Shown: piece after piece, positions 48,686-58,331 of the stretch
Layout of the letters: every line of letters starts with the position of its first letter
How positions within the stretch are numbered: position 1 is the stretch's first letter
From: Vicinamibacteria bacterium
GTDB taxonomy: Bacteria > Acidobacteriota > Vicinamibacteria > Fen-336
Direction: 5' to 3'
DNA length: 64,000 nt
NCBI GenBank assembly: GCA_025994075.1
Contig: JAMQGV010000026.1
Coordinates: 38,438 to 102,437 of the forward strand
Position numbers and translations under genes: made by a program
Notes under the pieces: generated by a model
Told to the model about the DNA's origin: nothing
Seen by the model: the letters and a program-made list of their open reading frames with translations, nothing else
Databases searched by the model: none

Positions 48686-50755
48686 ATGCACGACCCGTCG
48701 AAGAACGACCCCGTCATCGAGCAGCCGGAGCCGGTCACGCTGTTCCTGCCCGTGCTCGAGGCCTCGCTCGGCCGTTGCGGCATCCGCGTGCCGCGCGCCG
48801 AGCTGGTGCGCCGATTCATGGCCGGCGAGCCGCGGGTGCTGATCGTCGCCGGCGCCCGCGACCACCCGGCGCAGATCGACGACGACGAGATCAGCCGCCG
48901 CGCCGTGCGGGCGCTGTGGGAGCGCGGCGCGCTGCCGTTCGAGACCTCCGAGCCGGCCGTGTGCGACGGCATCGCCCAGGGCCACTACGGGATGACGTTC
49001 TCGCTGGTCTCCCGCAACCTGACGGCCGCCATGCTGGTCTCGCAGATCGAGGCCCACGGCTACGACGCCGCGCTGCTGCTGGATTCCTGCGACAAGCGGC
49101 CGGTGGGCGACCTGGCGGCCGTGATCGAGGTGGACCGCACCCGCCGCCGGCGCGGCCGCAAGCCGTTCTACGCCGCGTTCCTGCCGGCCCAGGTGATGCC
49201 CGAGCGCCACCTGTCGAAGGAACTCCAGGACGGCCTGCGCGCGCTGAAGGGCAAGGGCGGCCCCGGCGTCGACGAGGAGATCGACGCGCTGCTGCTCCAC
49301 CGCCTCAAGTGCAACACCTACGCGATGTTCAAGAAGCTGCTCGACGGCCTCGAGGCGCAGGGCGCGCTGCCGGGCGAGCAGCGCGACCGCTTCCTCTCCG
49401 AGATCGCGCAGATGACCTGCGAGGCGGGCGGCACCTGCGCCTTCATCGGCACCGGCAACACCGACAAGGTCGTGCTGCACGCGATGGGCTTCGTCCCGCG
49501 CGGGGCGGAACTGCTGACCAGGGCCGCCTCCGACGCGGTCGTCGCGACCGCGGTGGACGCGCTGCTCGACGCCGTGCGCCACGGCCGCGAGGAGCGCAGC
49601 GCCGCGCGGCTGGCCCGCGCCAACCTGCGCAACGCACTCACGATGTGGAGCGCGGTCGGCGGCTCGATGAACTGGCTGCTGCACTTCCCCTACGTGGCCG
49701 CGGCGCTCGGCGTGAAGCTCTCCCCCACCGAGATCGCAGACCTCTCCGACCGCACGCCGTTCCTGATCGACATCGCGCCCGCGAAGGACCGCAGCTTCTT
49801 CACGCTGGCGATCGAGACCCAGGCCGGCGCCCACTCCGGGCTCGACTCCTCGGCGAAGCACCTGCTCGACGAGGGCCTGCTCGAAGACGCCGAGACGATC
49901 ACCGGGCGCTGGTCGGCGCGGCTCGCCGACGCGCTGCCGCCGAACGACCGCATCCTGTACCGCACGCCGCTGCGGCCGCAGAGCGGCATCGTCGAGGTGC
50001 GCGGCAACCTGACCGACTCGGCGGTGTTCAAGCGCGCGGGGCTGACGCCCGAGGCGCTCGCGGCCTTCGACCGCAAGGTGTATCTGGCCGCCTTCTACCT
50101 CGGCGAGCCGGAGGCCCAGGCCGACCTGTTCCACGGCCGTGTGCTGGAGAAGCTGCGCGGCGAGATCGCGCCGGCCGACGTGCGGGCGCTGGCCCGCGTC
50201 AACTTCGGCGACGCGGCGGCCGCGCTCGACGCCGGGCCCGACGTCGACCTGCTGACCGAGGCCGCGCGGCTGAAGCTGCTGCGGGTGCTGGTCGTGATCG
50301 CCGGCGAAGGGCCCAAGGCCAACGGCATCCCCGAGATGTTCTACCCGTCGGAGTACCTGAACCGCGATCCTGTCCTGCGCCACGTCAGCGCGATGATCAC
50401 CGACGGCCGCTACTCCGGCGCGACCTGGGGTCCGTGCATCGGCCACGCCTCGCCTGAGGCGCTCGAGGGCGGCGCGATCGGCGCGATCCGCACCGGCGAC
50501 TGGATCTTCATGGACACGGAGCGGCGGCGGATCGACGTCCTCGACCGCGAAGCGAGCCTGAAGGACGGCGCGTTCGCCCCCGTCCCGCTCCCCGTCGCGG
50601 CGCTGGCGGCCCGGCCCGAGGTCGCGGAGCGCCTCCACTGGTTGCGTCGGCGCCGCCAGGACATCCCGCCCACGATCCGCCTCCTGCTCGACGCCACGAC
50701 CACCTGCCAGCAGGGCGTGACGCCCATCGGCCTCGACGTGGACGAGGCGCTGTGA
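48686..50755 (+). CDS. IlvD/Edd-family dehydratase, divergent
   Basis: The 689-aa protein matches dihydroxy-acid/phosphogluconate dehydratases in its core. It has VCDGIAQGHYGMTFSLVSRN (92-111), CDKRPVGDLAA (C135), TCEAGGTCAFIGTGNTD (C245, C251), MWSAVGGSMNW, GIVEVRGNLTD, GEGPKANGIPEMFY and the family signature MITDGRYSGA. The first iron-sulphur cysteine of IlvD (in a TPCN-type motif) has no obvious match, and there is an extra segment around residues 155-235. It probably dehydrates a sugar acid or related hydroxy acid with an Fe-S cluster. The substrate is unknown. An in-frame TTG at 48680 lies closer to the GGAGG site. Confidence 0.8.
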   Translation: MHDPSKNDPVIEQPEPVTLFLPVLEASLGRCGIRVPRAELVRRFMAGEPRVLIVAGARDHPAQIDDDEISRRAVRALWERGALPFETSEPAVCDGIAQGHYGMTFSLVSRNLTAAMLVSQIEAHGYDAALLLDSCDKRPVGDLAAVIEVDRTRRRRGRKPFYAAFLPAQVMPERHLSKELQDGLRALKGKGGPGVDEEIDALLLHRLKCNTYAMFKKLLDGLEAQGALPGEQRDRFLSEIAQMTCEAGGTCAFIGTGNTDKVVLHAMGFVPRGAELLTRAASDAVVATAVDALLDAVRHGREERSAARLARANLRNALTMWSAVGGSMNWLLHFPYVAAALGVKLSPTEIADLSDRTPFLIDIAPAKDRSFFTLAIETQAGAHSGLDSSAKHLLDEGLLEDAETITGRWSARLADALPPNDRILYRTPLRPQSGIVEVRGNLTDSAVFKRAGLTPEALAAFDRKVYLAAFYLGEPEAQADLFHGRVLEKLRGEIAPADVRALARVNFGDAAAALDAGPDVDLLTEAARLKLLRVLVVIAGEGPKANGIPEMFYPSEYLNRDPVLRHVSAMITDGRYSGATWGPCIGHASPEALEGGAIGAIRTGDWIFMDTERRRIDVLDREASLKDGAFAPVPLPVAALAARPEVAERLHWLRRRRQDIPPTIRLLLDATTTCQQGVTPIGLDVDEAL

Positions 50756-51738
50756 CGCGCGCGGGCCTGCGCGCGGCGTTCGCGGCGATCGCGGCGGCCG
50801 CGTGCGTCGCGACGGCGGTGGCCTGCGACCCGCAGTCGGCCTCGGGTCCGCGCAGCGCCCCGGCTGCGGCCGCTGCCAGCCGGCAGGGCAAGGCGGAGGG
50901 GCCGCTGCTCGTCTACGAGCAGACGGAGAACGGCAACCAGGACCTGTACCTCGTGCCCGTCGCCGGCGGCATCGCCCGCCGCCTCACGGATCACGCCGCC
51001 TCGGACGGCCTGCCCCGCTTCACGCCCGACGGCCGCTCGGTCGTCTACTCGTCCGACCGCGACGGCCACTTCCAGCTCTGGCAGGTGCCGATCGCGGGCG
51101 GCGAGCCGCGCCGGCTGCGGAAGAACGCGTTCACCGAGTGGCAGGCCGACGTCTCGCCCGACGGCCGCTCGCTCGCCTACCTGTCGAACGAAGGCGGCCC
51201 CGAGGGGCTGTGGCGGATGGACCTGGCCTCGGGCGCCAGCCGCCGCCTGGTGCTCCACGGCAACCGCACGATCTTCGGCAACCCGCACTGGAGCCCGGAC
51301 GGCCGCCGCATCACCTTCTCGTCGAACTGGCGGGTCGGCCACCAGATCTGGGTCGCGGACGCGACCACAGGCGAAGCGGAGCGCATCTCCGGCGTCTCCG
51401 AGGGCGGCTGCGAGCCCCGCTTCCACCCCGACGGCAGGCGCGTCGTGTACGTGCGGCGCGGGCTGATGTCCGAGAAGAGCCGGCTGCTCGAGCACGACCT
51501 CGAGACCGGCGAGAAGCGGGTGCTGATCGACTGGCCCGCGATGAACTACGACCCTGTCTACTCCCCCGACGGCAGCGAGGTCGCCTTCTCCTCGAACATC
51601 ACGGGCGAGTGGGTCGTCTACCGCCAGCGGCTCGCCGACGGCAAGTCGTGGCGGGTCAGCTTCGGCAAGGGCCCGGCCCGCTACCCCGACTACCAGCCTG
51701 TCGGGTTCCGGCGGCGGGGAGACCCCGCCGCACGCTGA
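50752..51738 (+). CDS. PD40/TolB-like beta-propeller lipoprotein
   Basis: The 328-aa protein has a lipoprotein signal (AAFAAIAAAACVATAVAC, cysteine near residue 25). Repeated PD40 blades follow: DGLPRFTPDGRSVVYSSDRD, QADVSPDGRSLAYLSNEGG, GNPHWSPDGRRITFSSNW, PRFHPDGRRVVYV and DPVYSPDGSEVAFSSN. Six-bladed propellers of this type bind peptides or proteins in the periplasm, as in TolB. No Pal or Tol genes are nearby, so it is not the true TolB. Its GTG start overlaps the dehydratase stop (GTGA), suggesting coupled expression. Confidence 0.82.
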   Translation: MTRAGLRAAFAAIAAAACVATAVACDPQSASGPRSAPAAAAASRQGKAEGPLLVYEQTENGNQDLYLVPVAGGIARRLTDHAASDGLPRFTPDGRSVVYSSDRDGHFQLWQVPIAGGEPRRLRKNAFTEWQADVSPDGRSLAYLSNEGGPEGLWRMDLASGASRRLVLHGNRTIFGNPHWSPDGRRITFSSNWRVGHQIWVADATTGEAERISGVSEGGCEPRFHPDGRRVVYVRRGLMSEKSRLLEHDLETGEKRVLIDWPAMNYDPVYSPDGSEVAFSSNITGEWVVYRQRLADGKSWRVSFGKGPARYPDYQPVGFRRRGDPAAR

Positions 51739-51744
51739 GCGGCG

Positions 51745-54033
51745 CTACTCCGCGGCGTCCACGGCCCGCCGCGCCCCCGGCTCGGTGCCGGCGACGAACG
51801 GCTCCAGCCGCGCTCCGGGGGTGCCGGGCCGCGCCAGGTGGCCCGCAGCGTCCACGGGCACCAGCAGGATGTTGGCCGGCACCGGGTACTCCTCGATCGG
51901 CAGCTCCGCCGTGGCCTGCTTCCAGAAGTCGATCCAGATCGGCAGCGCGCTGCGGGCGCCGTCCTGGCCGCGGCCGAGGCTGCGCCGCTTGTCGTCGAAG
52001 CCGACCCAGACGCCCGCGGCGAGACCCGGCTCGAAGCCCACGAACCAGCCGTCCGTGAAGTCGTCGGTGGTGCCGGTCTTGCCTCCGATCGGCCGCCCCA
52101 GCGCACGGGCGCGGGTCGCCGTGCCGCGCTCGACGACGCCCCGCAGCAGGCTCGCCATGATGTACGCGGTGTCGGCCCGCAGCGCCTCGGTGCCACGCGG
52201 GTGGTTCTCCTCGATCACGTTGCCGTCGCGGTCGGCGATGCGGGTGACGAACCACGGCTCCATGCGCAGGCCCTGGTTGGCGAACGACGCGAAGGCCGCG
52301 ACCATCTCGGAGAGCGAGGCCTCGCCGGCGCCGATCGCGATCGGCAGGTAGGGGGGCAGTTCGCCCTGCAGCCCGAGCTTGCGGGCGTAGGCGATGCCGG
52401 TCTCGACGCCGATCGCCTGGAGGGTGCGGATGGCCGGGATGTTGCGCGAGTTCTCGAGCGCGCGCCGCAGCGGGATCGGCCCCCAGAACGTGCCGTCGTA
52501 GTTCTTCGGCGCCCACGCCGGAGACCCGGCGCGAGCCGGGTACACCAGCGGGGCGTCCTGCAGCGTGGTCGCGGGCGTGAAGCCCTTGGCCTCGATCGCC
52601 GCCGCGTAGACGAGCGGCTTGAAGGTCGAGCCGGCCTGGCGACGAGCCTGGGTCGCGCGGTTGAACTTGCTGCGGCCGTAGTCGTAGCCGCCGACCATCG
52701 CCCGCACCGCCCCTGTCTTCACGTCGAGCGCCAGCAGCGCGCCTTCGACTTCCGGCTCCTGCTCCAGCGCCAGCTTCAGCGCGCCCGGGCCGTCGTCCGC
52801 CGGCCACTCGAGGACCCGGAACGGGGCGACGTCCCCCACCTTGAACACCTCGCCCACCGCGGTGCGCCCCGTCCACGCGACGTCGGCGAGCCGCAGCCGC
52901 GCCTCGTGCGGGCCGACGCGGACGGTCGCCGCCTGTCGGTCGACGGCGACCACGACGCCCCTCACGACGTCGCCCGCCGCGAGCTTCCGATCCCAGTCGC
53001 GCAGCGACAGCTCCGCGGGCAGCACGCCGTCGACCAGCGCGGACTCGGTGGTGCGCACGAAGCCGCGCGCCCGCCGGTCGAGCGCGTGCAGGCCGTCGTC
53101 CACCGCCCTGGCGGCCGCCCGCTGCATGGCGGGGTCGAGCGTCGTGTGCACCTGCAGCCCGCCCTGGTAGATGCGCTGCGAGCCGTACTCGCGCTCCAGG
53201 TACTTGCGCACCTCCTCGAGGAAGTAGGGCGCGATCGACGGCGGCGGGCGATGCAGGTTCAGCCCGAGATCGCTGGCCCTGGCCGTCTCGGCCTCGCGGG
53301 CGCTGATGTAACGCTCCTCCTGCATCCGCGACAGCACTAGGTTGCGGCGGGCCAGCACCGCCTTCGCGTTGTCGATCGGCGACAGCCGGCTCGGGCTCTG
53401 GGCGATGCCCGCGATCATCGCCGCCTCGGTCAGCGTCAGCTCGCCGACCGGCTTCGAGAAGAAGAACTGGCTGGCCGCCTCGACGCCGTAGTTGCCGTGC
53501 CCGAAGTAGATCTGGTTGCAGTAGAGGGTGAAGATCTCTTCCTTGGTGAAGGCGCGCTCGATCTGGAACGCGAGCAGGATCTCCTTGAGCTTGCGCTCGT
53601 AGGTCTTCTCGGGCGTCAGGAACAGCAGCCGCGAGAGCTGCATGGTGAGCGTCGAGAAGCCCTGGCCGCGCCGCCCCGAGCGCAGGTTGGCCAGGATGGC
53701 GCCGGGAACCCGCCACGGGTTGATGCCGATGTGGGTCCAGAACTCGGCGTCCTCGACCGCGATCACCGCGTTGCGCAGCACCGGCGGGATCTCGGCGAAG
53801 CGCACGGGCACCCGCCGCTCGATCGAGAACTCCCCGATCAGGGTCCCGTCGCGGGCCAGCACCTGGGTCACCAGGTTGGGCTCGAAGTCCTCGAGCGACG
53901 ACACCTGCGGCAGCTCGCTCCCGTAGGCGAGGAACACCCCGAGCAGCGCGCCGACCAGGATCGCCCCGGCGAACAGCGAGACCAGCACGGGACGCGAGTA
54001 GAGGACGCCGCCGCGGGCGGCGTTGCGCAGCAT
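51745..54033 (-). CDS. mrcA: Penicillin-binding protein 1A (bifunctional)
   Basis: This 762-aa peptidoglycan synthase has a membrane anchor at residues 16-37 (VLVSLFAGAILVGALLGVFL). A GT51 glycosyltransferase domain follows, with EDAEFWTHIGI (E94) and GFSTLTMQLSRLLF. An OB-like insert precedes the transpeptidase: AGSTFKPLVYAAAIEAKG (SxxK near residue 468), SRN (SxN) and GGKTGTTDDF (KTG near 649). It polymerises and cross-links murein in the periplasm. The GT51 motif reads GFSTLTMQ where most have GGSTLTQQ. It converges on the propeller gene with only six bases between. Confidence 0.92.
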   Translation of the reverse strand: MLRNAARGGVLYSRPVLVSLFAGAILVGALLGVFLAYGSELPQVSSLEDFEPNLVTQVLARDGTLIGEFSIERRVPVRFAEIPPVLRNAVIAVEDAEFWTHIGINPWRVPGAILANLRSGRRGQGFSTLTMQLSRLLFLTPEKTYERKLKEILLAFQIERAFTKEEIFTLYCNQIYFGHGNYGVEAASQFFFSKPVGELTLTEAAMIAGIAQSPSRLSPIDNAKAVLARRNLVLSRMQEERYISAREAETARASDLGLNLHRPPPSIAPYFLEEVRKYLEREYGSQRIYQGGLQVHTTLDPAMQRAAARAVDDGLHALDRRARGFVRTTESALVDGVLPAELSLRDWDRKLAAGDVVRGVVVAVDRQAATVRVGPHEARLRLADVAWTGRTAVGEVFKVGDVAPFRVLEWPADDGPGALKLALEQEPEVEGALLALDVKTGAVRAMVGGYDYGRSKFNRATQARRQAGSTFKPLVYAAAIEAKGFTPATTLQDAPLVYPARAGSPAWAPKNYDGTFWGPIPLRRALENSRNIPAIRTLQAIGVETGIAYARKLGLQGELPPYLPIAIGAGEASLSEMVAAFASFANQGLRMEPWFVTRIADRDGNVIEENHPRGTEALRADTAYIMASLLRGVVERGTATRARALGRPIGGKTGTTDDFTDGWFVGFEPGLAAGVWVGFDDKRRSLGRGQDGARSALPIWIDFWKQATAELPIEEYPVPANILLVPVDAAGHLARPGTPGARLEPFVAGTEPGARRAVDAAE

Positions 54034-54078
54034 AGGCCGTCAGGCTAACACCAAGGCGCGGCAGCGCGGCGAACCGGC

Positions 54079-56130
54079 TCAGTTGTCGCGATCGCGGTGG
54101 CGCGCCCGGCCCGACCCCGAGTTCGAGCCCGAACCGCTCGTCGAGGAGGGCTTGGGTCGCGGTGCCTCTCGCTGCGGCTCGGCCCGCGGCGCCCGCTGGC
54201 GGTCCTGGCCCTGCGATCTCGGTTGCTCGCCGTAGCTGCGCGGCGAGCGCTCCCGGCCCTCGTCGCGGCTGCGCGGCGCGGTCGTGGCACCGGAGCTGCC
54301 GTCGCCGCCCCGATCGCGGGAGCGCGGCGAGGAGAGCGAGCGCAGGAAGCGCTGGACCTGGTCGTCGTCCGATCGCGGGCGCGCCGCGGGCTCCGCGGAG
54401 CGCGGCGCCGCGCTGCCCCCCTCGGGCCGCGAGCGATCCGTCTCGGGCGTGCGCCGCCACCACGTGCGTCCCTCTTCGCGCGGACGCGCTTCGGTCGGCG
54501 CCGGCGTGCGCTCGCGGGCCGGCCGCTCGTAGGACGGCGCCGCCGGCGTGCCCTCGTCGCGGGGGCGGGTGCGCACGGGCGAGTCCTCGCGCCACAGGGT
54601 CCGGCTCCGCGGACTCTCGGTGCGCGGCAGGGCGCGCGCCGGCTCGCCCGCGGCGGGAGCGCGAGGCGTCTCGCGGCGGTCGCGCGCGCCCCAGTTCCGC
54701 CCTCCGTCCGCTGGAACCGGCGTGCGCGGCTGCGCCGCTTCCGTGCGGCCCGTCTCGGCGCCCTGGGCCGACTCGCTCTGCCGGCGCTCGACCTCGCCGC
54801 GGCGACGGGCGCGCGGCGTGGGGATCGTGGTGGCCGGGTCGTCGCGCAGCTCGGGCACGTGGTCGCCGATCGTCGGCCGCGAGGTCGTCACGGGGGCCCC
54901 GCCCCCGGCGCGGGGCCGCGAGCCGGCGAGCCGCGGCCGCTCGGCGGCCGGCTCGAAGTCGCGGCCCAGCCGCACGGGCTGGTCGATCAGGCGCTGCGGG
55001 TCGGCCGCCACCCGCGCCACGTCGACGCGGCGGCGGGCGACGTCGCGCGCGCCCAGTTCGCCGCGGCGCACGTAGTTCCACGCGTCGTGCGGCTCGCCGC
55101 CGCCTGCGAACGAGCCGCGGGGGTAGGCGCGGCCGCGCGAGCCGCGGTGGTGGGGCGAAGACCACACGCGATCTCGGTGGCCGAGCGCGCTCCAGCCGAC
55201 GTAGTCGCGGCCGATCGACCACGACACCCAGGCCGGGCCCCAGGTGCGCCCGGGCACCCAGTACCAGCCGCGGCCCGAGTAGCCCCAGCGCCCGTAGTGG
55301 AACGGCGCCCAGCCCCACGACTCGTACGGCACCCAGGTCCAGCCGTAGATCGTGTAGACCCAGCGGCCGTCGCGGTAGGGCTGCCACGAGGCGGCGACGT
55401 AGGGCCGCCACACGTAGCCGACCTCGACCTCGTAGATCCACTCGCCGTTGTCCTCGAAGTCGGCCGCGTAGACGTCGAGCTCGTCGGGCAGGTAGCGCTC
55501 CGAGGCGTACTCCCGACGCTCGTCGAGCTCCGCGTTCCACAGCGCGAACTCGTCGTCTTCGCCGCGGTCGAAGCGCTCGGCCAGGCTCGGCGCGTAGCCG
55601 CGTTCGGCATAGGCGCGCTCGCCGGGGCCGAGGTCGGCGCGGCTGCGACCGGCCTCCAGCGCGGCTTCGCCTTCGTAGACCGACACCCGCACGGCGTCCG
55701 CCGTCGCGTCCACCCGCACGGCGCCGGGGCGGTCGACGGTGACCAGGCCGGCCGGCGTCTCGATTTCCCAGCTCGCGCCGCGATCCCGGGCGCGCAGGAA
55801 CAGTGAGCCGGACCACAGGCGCAACACCACCCGCTCGTCCGTCCCTTCGACGTGCTCGAGGTAGTCGAGCTTGGATCCAAAGTCGAGGCGGAGCTGGCTG
55901 CCGTCGACGAACTGGAACTCGGCGCGGCCGCCCGCGTCGGTCCAGACCCGGTCGCCGGGCAGGTACGGCAGGTGACGGGTCGCCTCGTCGGAGGCGGTGT
56001 CCTCGGCGCCCTGGACGAACACCCCGCCTTCGACCGTGCGGAAGCGGCCGTGGCGGTAGTCGTCCGCGGCGTCCGCGGGCAGCGCGGGCAGCGTGGCGAG
56101 CAGGAGGGCGACGGCGAGCGCGGTTCTCAT
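54079..56130 (-). CDS. FecR/DUF6600 secreted protein with arginine-rich tail
   Basis: The 683-aa protein begins with a signal peptide (MRTALAVALLLATLPALPADA). A FecR-like beta domain follows (residues about 30-180: LPYLPGDRVWTDAGGRAEFQ, GSLFLRARDRGASWEIETPA). A tryptophan/tyrosine-rich DUF6600 region comes next (about 230-310: GWTWVPYESWGWAPFHYGRW and similar). The last 330 residues are low-complexity Arg/Pro/Glu/Ser with no fold. Such proteins are exported and may coat or sense the envelope. The ATG at 56130 is used because it starts the signal peptide. Confidence 0.78.
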   Translation of the reverse strand: MRTALAVALLLATLPALPADAADDYRHGRFRTVEGGVFVQGAEDTASDEATRHLPYLPGDRVWTDAGGRAEFQFVDGSQLRLDFGSKLDYLEHVEGTDERVVLRLWSGSLFLRARDRGASWEIETPAGLVTVDRPGAVRVDATADAVRVSVYEGEAALEAGRSRADLGPGERAYAERGYAPSLAERFDRGEDDEFALWNAELDERREYASERYLPDELDVYAADFEDNGEWIYEVEVGYVWRPYVAASWQPYRDGRWVYTIYGWTWVPYESWGWAPFHYGRWGYSGRGWYWVPGRTWGPAWVSWSIGRDYVGWSALGHRDRVWSSPHHRGSRGRAYPRGSFAGGGEPHDAWNYVRRGELGARDVARRRVDVARVAADPQRLIDQPVRLGRDFEPAAERPRLAGSRPRAGGGAPVTTSRPTIGDHVPELRDDPATTIPTPRARRRGEVERRQSESAQGAETGRTEAAQPRTPVPADGGRNWGARDRRETPRAPAAGEPARALPRTESPRSRTLWREDSPVRTRPRDEGTPAAPSYERPARERTPAPTEARPREEGRTWWRRTPETDRSRPEGGSAAPRSAEPAARPRSDDDQVQRFLRSLSSPRSRDRGGDGSSGATTAPRSRDEGRERSPRSYGEQPRSQGQDRQRAPRAEPQREAPRPKPSSTSGSGSNSGSGRARHRDRDN

Positions 56131-56258
56131 GGACGTGACCTCGCTCACTTCCCTTGCAACCGACGTGCCGTCAGGTCGCCAATGCAAGACGCTTTTCTTC
56201 AGTGACTTGGGGGCACCGCCTCACGCGCGAGCCGTCCTCGCCAGAGGTCCGGCGTCCC

Positions 56259-57788
56259 CTAGTTCGGTCGCTGCGGGGCGTCGGCGAGGGCCAGTTCCAC
56301 ATCGGCCAGGTCGGCTCGAGCGGCCTTGTGGCGCGGGTTGAGCTCGAGTGCACGTCGCAGCATGGTGGCCGCCCGTGCGTTCATCTTCCGCCGGGCGTAC
56401 AGGCTGCCCAGCAGCGCGAAGGCCTCGACCTGGTCCGGCGCCTCGCGAGTGACCGCCAGCAGCTCGCGTTCGGCCTCGCGCTCGGCTTCCGGGTGCTTCA
56501 GGTGGGCGCGAGCGAGCAACAGCCGGGCGCGGGCGCGTTCGGCGCCTTCGGCGATCGGCACCAGCTCCCCCAGAATCGCGATGGCTTCCCAGTAGCGGCC
56601 CTCGTCGAAGCGCCCCAGCGCGCGGTTGTACATGCCCGCTGGGTCGACCGGCGCGGGAGGAGCGATCGAGCCGGGCGTGCCTTCCTTGACGACGATCCGG
56701 TACTGGAAGCCCGAACTCGAACCCGGCCCGGCGATCGGGGCGGGCGCCGTCTCCAGCCGTTCCAGGGCGGACCGGTAGCGCCCCCGTGCGTCCGGATCGG
56801 CCAGCACCTTGTGGGCCTCGACTACCCGACCGAAGATGTCCTCCAGCTTGGAGCCCAGGTCCACGAGCGCGGGGTCGTGATGGACGTCCGGGTGATATCG
56901 CTTGGCCTGACGGTAGAACGCGGCCTTGATCTCGGCGGCGGTTGCGTCGCGGCCGACCCCCAGCACGGCGAAGTGGTCGCGGTTGCGCAGGTCGGCCCAC
57001 AGGGTCTCGATCTCCTGGCGCAGGAACTGGGCGCTGTCGCGCGGCGGCGGCCGGAGTTCGGCGGCGAACTCCACGAGCCCGACGCACAGCAACAGGAAGA
57101 GCGCGCGCCGGACCTCGGCGGGCGCCAGCGCGGAAGTGGCGATCACCTCGCTCGCCGCCACGGTCCCGTCGACTCGCGACAACACGAACCCCTCGATCGC
57201 GCTCAGGTTGGTGTGCTGGAAGCGGACCAGCGGATCCTGGGCCGGGACCAGCACCCGCGACTCGTCCCCGAGTTGCCAGGCGATCACCTCGTCGGGCAAC
57301 TCGCGGGCGGCCGCCGCCACCATCTCGCCGGTCGTCTCCGGCAGCGGCCGGTCGTAGGGGTCCCCCGGCTCGGGCTCCTTGGGCACGAAAGCGACGTGCC
57401 CCAGCCGCCACGACAGCGCCTGGTGCAGGACGCGGCGGACGTGGTAAGCCAGGCCGGCCTCGACCTGCTCCGCGTCGAGGAAGCCCATCATGATCAGCGC
57501 CTCGCCCAGCCGCGCCTGGCCCGAGCGCACGACGGCGCTGGCGAGTTCGAGGTTCTCGCGGGTGATCTGCTCGGAGGCGAGCAGCAGGGTGCCGAAATGC
57601 AGGCTGGGGTCGGAGGAGTCGGCGTGGACGATGTGTCCGCGCACCACCCGGAAACGGGTGCGGTGCGCGCCCTCGAGCAGCACGAGGTCGCCGCTGCGGC
57701 GCCCGACGTAGAGCTGGCGCAGCACGTCCGGCAGCACGCCGGCCGCGATCACGGTGTTGAACTCGGGCACGGGCCCCGTCGAACTCAT
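56259..57788 (-). CDS. DUF4388 - J-domain - TPR fusion protein
   Basis: The 509-aa cytoplasmic protein has an N-terminal DUF4388/PATAN-like domain (residues 1-150: GVLPDVLRQLYVGRRSGDLV, HIVHADSSDPSLHFGTLLL) and a middle helical segment. A J-domain at about 270-340 carries the Hsp70-stimulating HPD in QAKRYHPDVHH. TPR units lie at about 400-505 (YNRALGRFDEGRYWEAIAIL, AFALLGSLYARRKMNARAAT, MLRRALELNPRHKAARADLA). It may recruit DnaK to a TPR-bound partner in gliding or signalling systems, which is inference from DUF4388 context elsewhere. Confidence 0.8.
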   Translation of the reverse strand: MSSTGPVPEFNTVIAAGVLPDVLRQLYVGRRSGDLVLLEGAHRTRFRVVRGHIVHADSSDPSLHFGTLLLASEQITRENLELASAVVRSGQARLGEALIMMGFLDAEQVEAGLAYHVRRVLHQALSWRLGHVAFVPKEPEPGDPYDRPLPETTGEMVAAAARELPDEVIAWQLGDESRVLVPAQDPLVRFQHTNLSAIEGFVLSRVDGTVAASEVIATSALAPAEVRRALFLLLCVGLVEFAAELRPPPRDSAQFLRQEIETLWADLRNRDHFAVLGVGRDATAAEIKAAFYRQAKRYHPDVHHDPALVDLGSKLEDIFGRVVEAHKVLADPDARGRYRSALERLETAPAPIAGPGSSSGFQYRIVVKEGTPGSIAPPAPVDPAGMYNRALGRFDEGRYWEAIAILGELVPIAEGAERARARLLLARAHLKHPEAEREAERELLAVTREAPDQVEAFALLGSLYARRKMNARAATMLRRALELNPRHKAARADLADVELALADAPQRPN

Positions 57789-57832
57789 GGGCAGCCCACT
57801 CCTGCGCGGGAGGGCTCTGGGCCGGAGGGGGT

Positions 57833-57861
57833 GCGGGCCTCCCCCTCCCGGGGAGGCCCGC
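57833..57861 (-). terminator. Perfect GC hairpin after ndk
   Basis: Arms GCGGGCCTCCCC (57833-57844) and GGGGAGGCCCGC (57850-57861) pair over 12 bp with a 5-base loop. It lies 33 bases past the ndk stop in the gap before the DUF4388 gene. No T run follows, as with the other hairpins here. Confidence 0.6.
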
Positions 57862-57894
57862 GGCGCTTCCACTCTTCGAAGGCTAGCGGAACGG

Positions 57895-58308
57895 CTAGCG
57901 GGTTTCGAGCCCCGCGAAGAAGTAGCCGATCTCGAACTTCGCGGTCTCCGGCGCGTCCGAGCCGTGGATCGCGTTGGCCTCGATCGAGGCGGCGAAGTCC
58001 TTGCGGATGGTGCCGGCCGCGGCATTGGCCGGGTTGGTCGCGCCCATGATGTCGCGCAGGTGGGCGATCGCGTTGTCGCGCTCGAGCACCATCGTCACGC
58101 ACGGACCGGAGGACATGAACGTGCACAGGTCGCCGAAGAACGGGCGCGCCGCGTGCACGTGGTAGAAGCCCTCGGCCTCCGCGCGGGTCAGGTGGCGCAT
58201 GCGCAGCGCCACGATCCGGAAGCCGGCCTTCTCGATGCGCGAAAGGATGGCGCCGGTGTTGCCCGCCTTGACGGCGTCCGGCTTGACGATCGAAAACGTT
58301 CTCTCCAA
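57895..58308 (-). CDS. ndk: Nucleoside diphosphate kinase
   Basis: The 137-aa enzyme balances nucleoside triphosphates by phosphate transfer through a histidine intermediate. It has the start [48 protein letters not shown] and the catalytic H115 in [14 protein letters not shown]. The length is exactly the family norm when translation starts at the TTG at 58308. No ATG is available at that point. It follows sucD by 23 bases, a pairing seen in several bacteria because succinyl-CoA synthetase makes the nucleotide that Ndk equilibrates. Confidence 0.93.
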   Translation of the reverse strand: MERTFSIVKPDAVKAGNTGAILSRIEKAGFRIVALRMRHLTRAEAEGFYHVHAARPFFGDLCTFMSSGPCVTMVLERDNAIAHLRDIMGATNPANAAAGTIRKDFAASIEANAIHGSDAPETAKFEIGYFFAGLETR

Positions 58309-58331
58309 GGTCTTCTCGACTCCTTCTTCCG

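Noticed and set aside
50752..51738. True TolB of the Tol-Pal system
   Set aside because: The propeller is short, has a lipobox and no D1-type N-terminal domain, and no tol or pal genes are adjacent.
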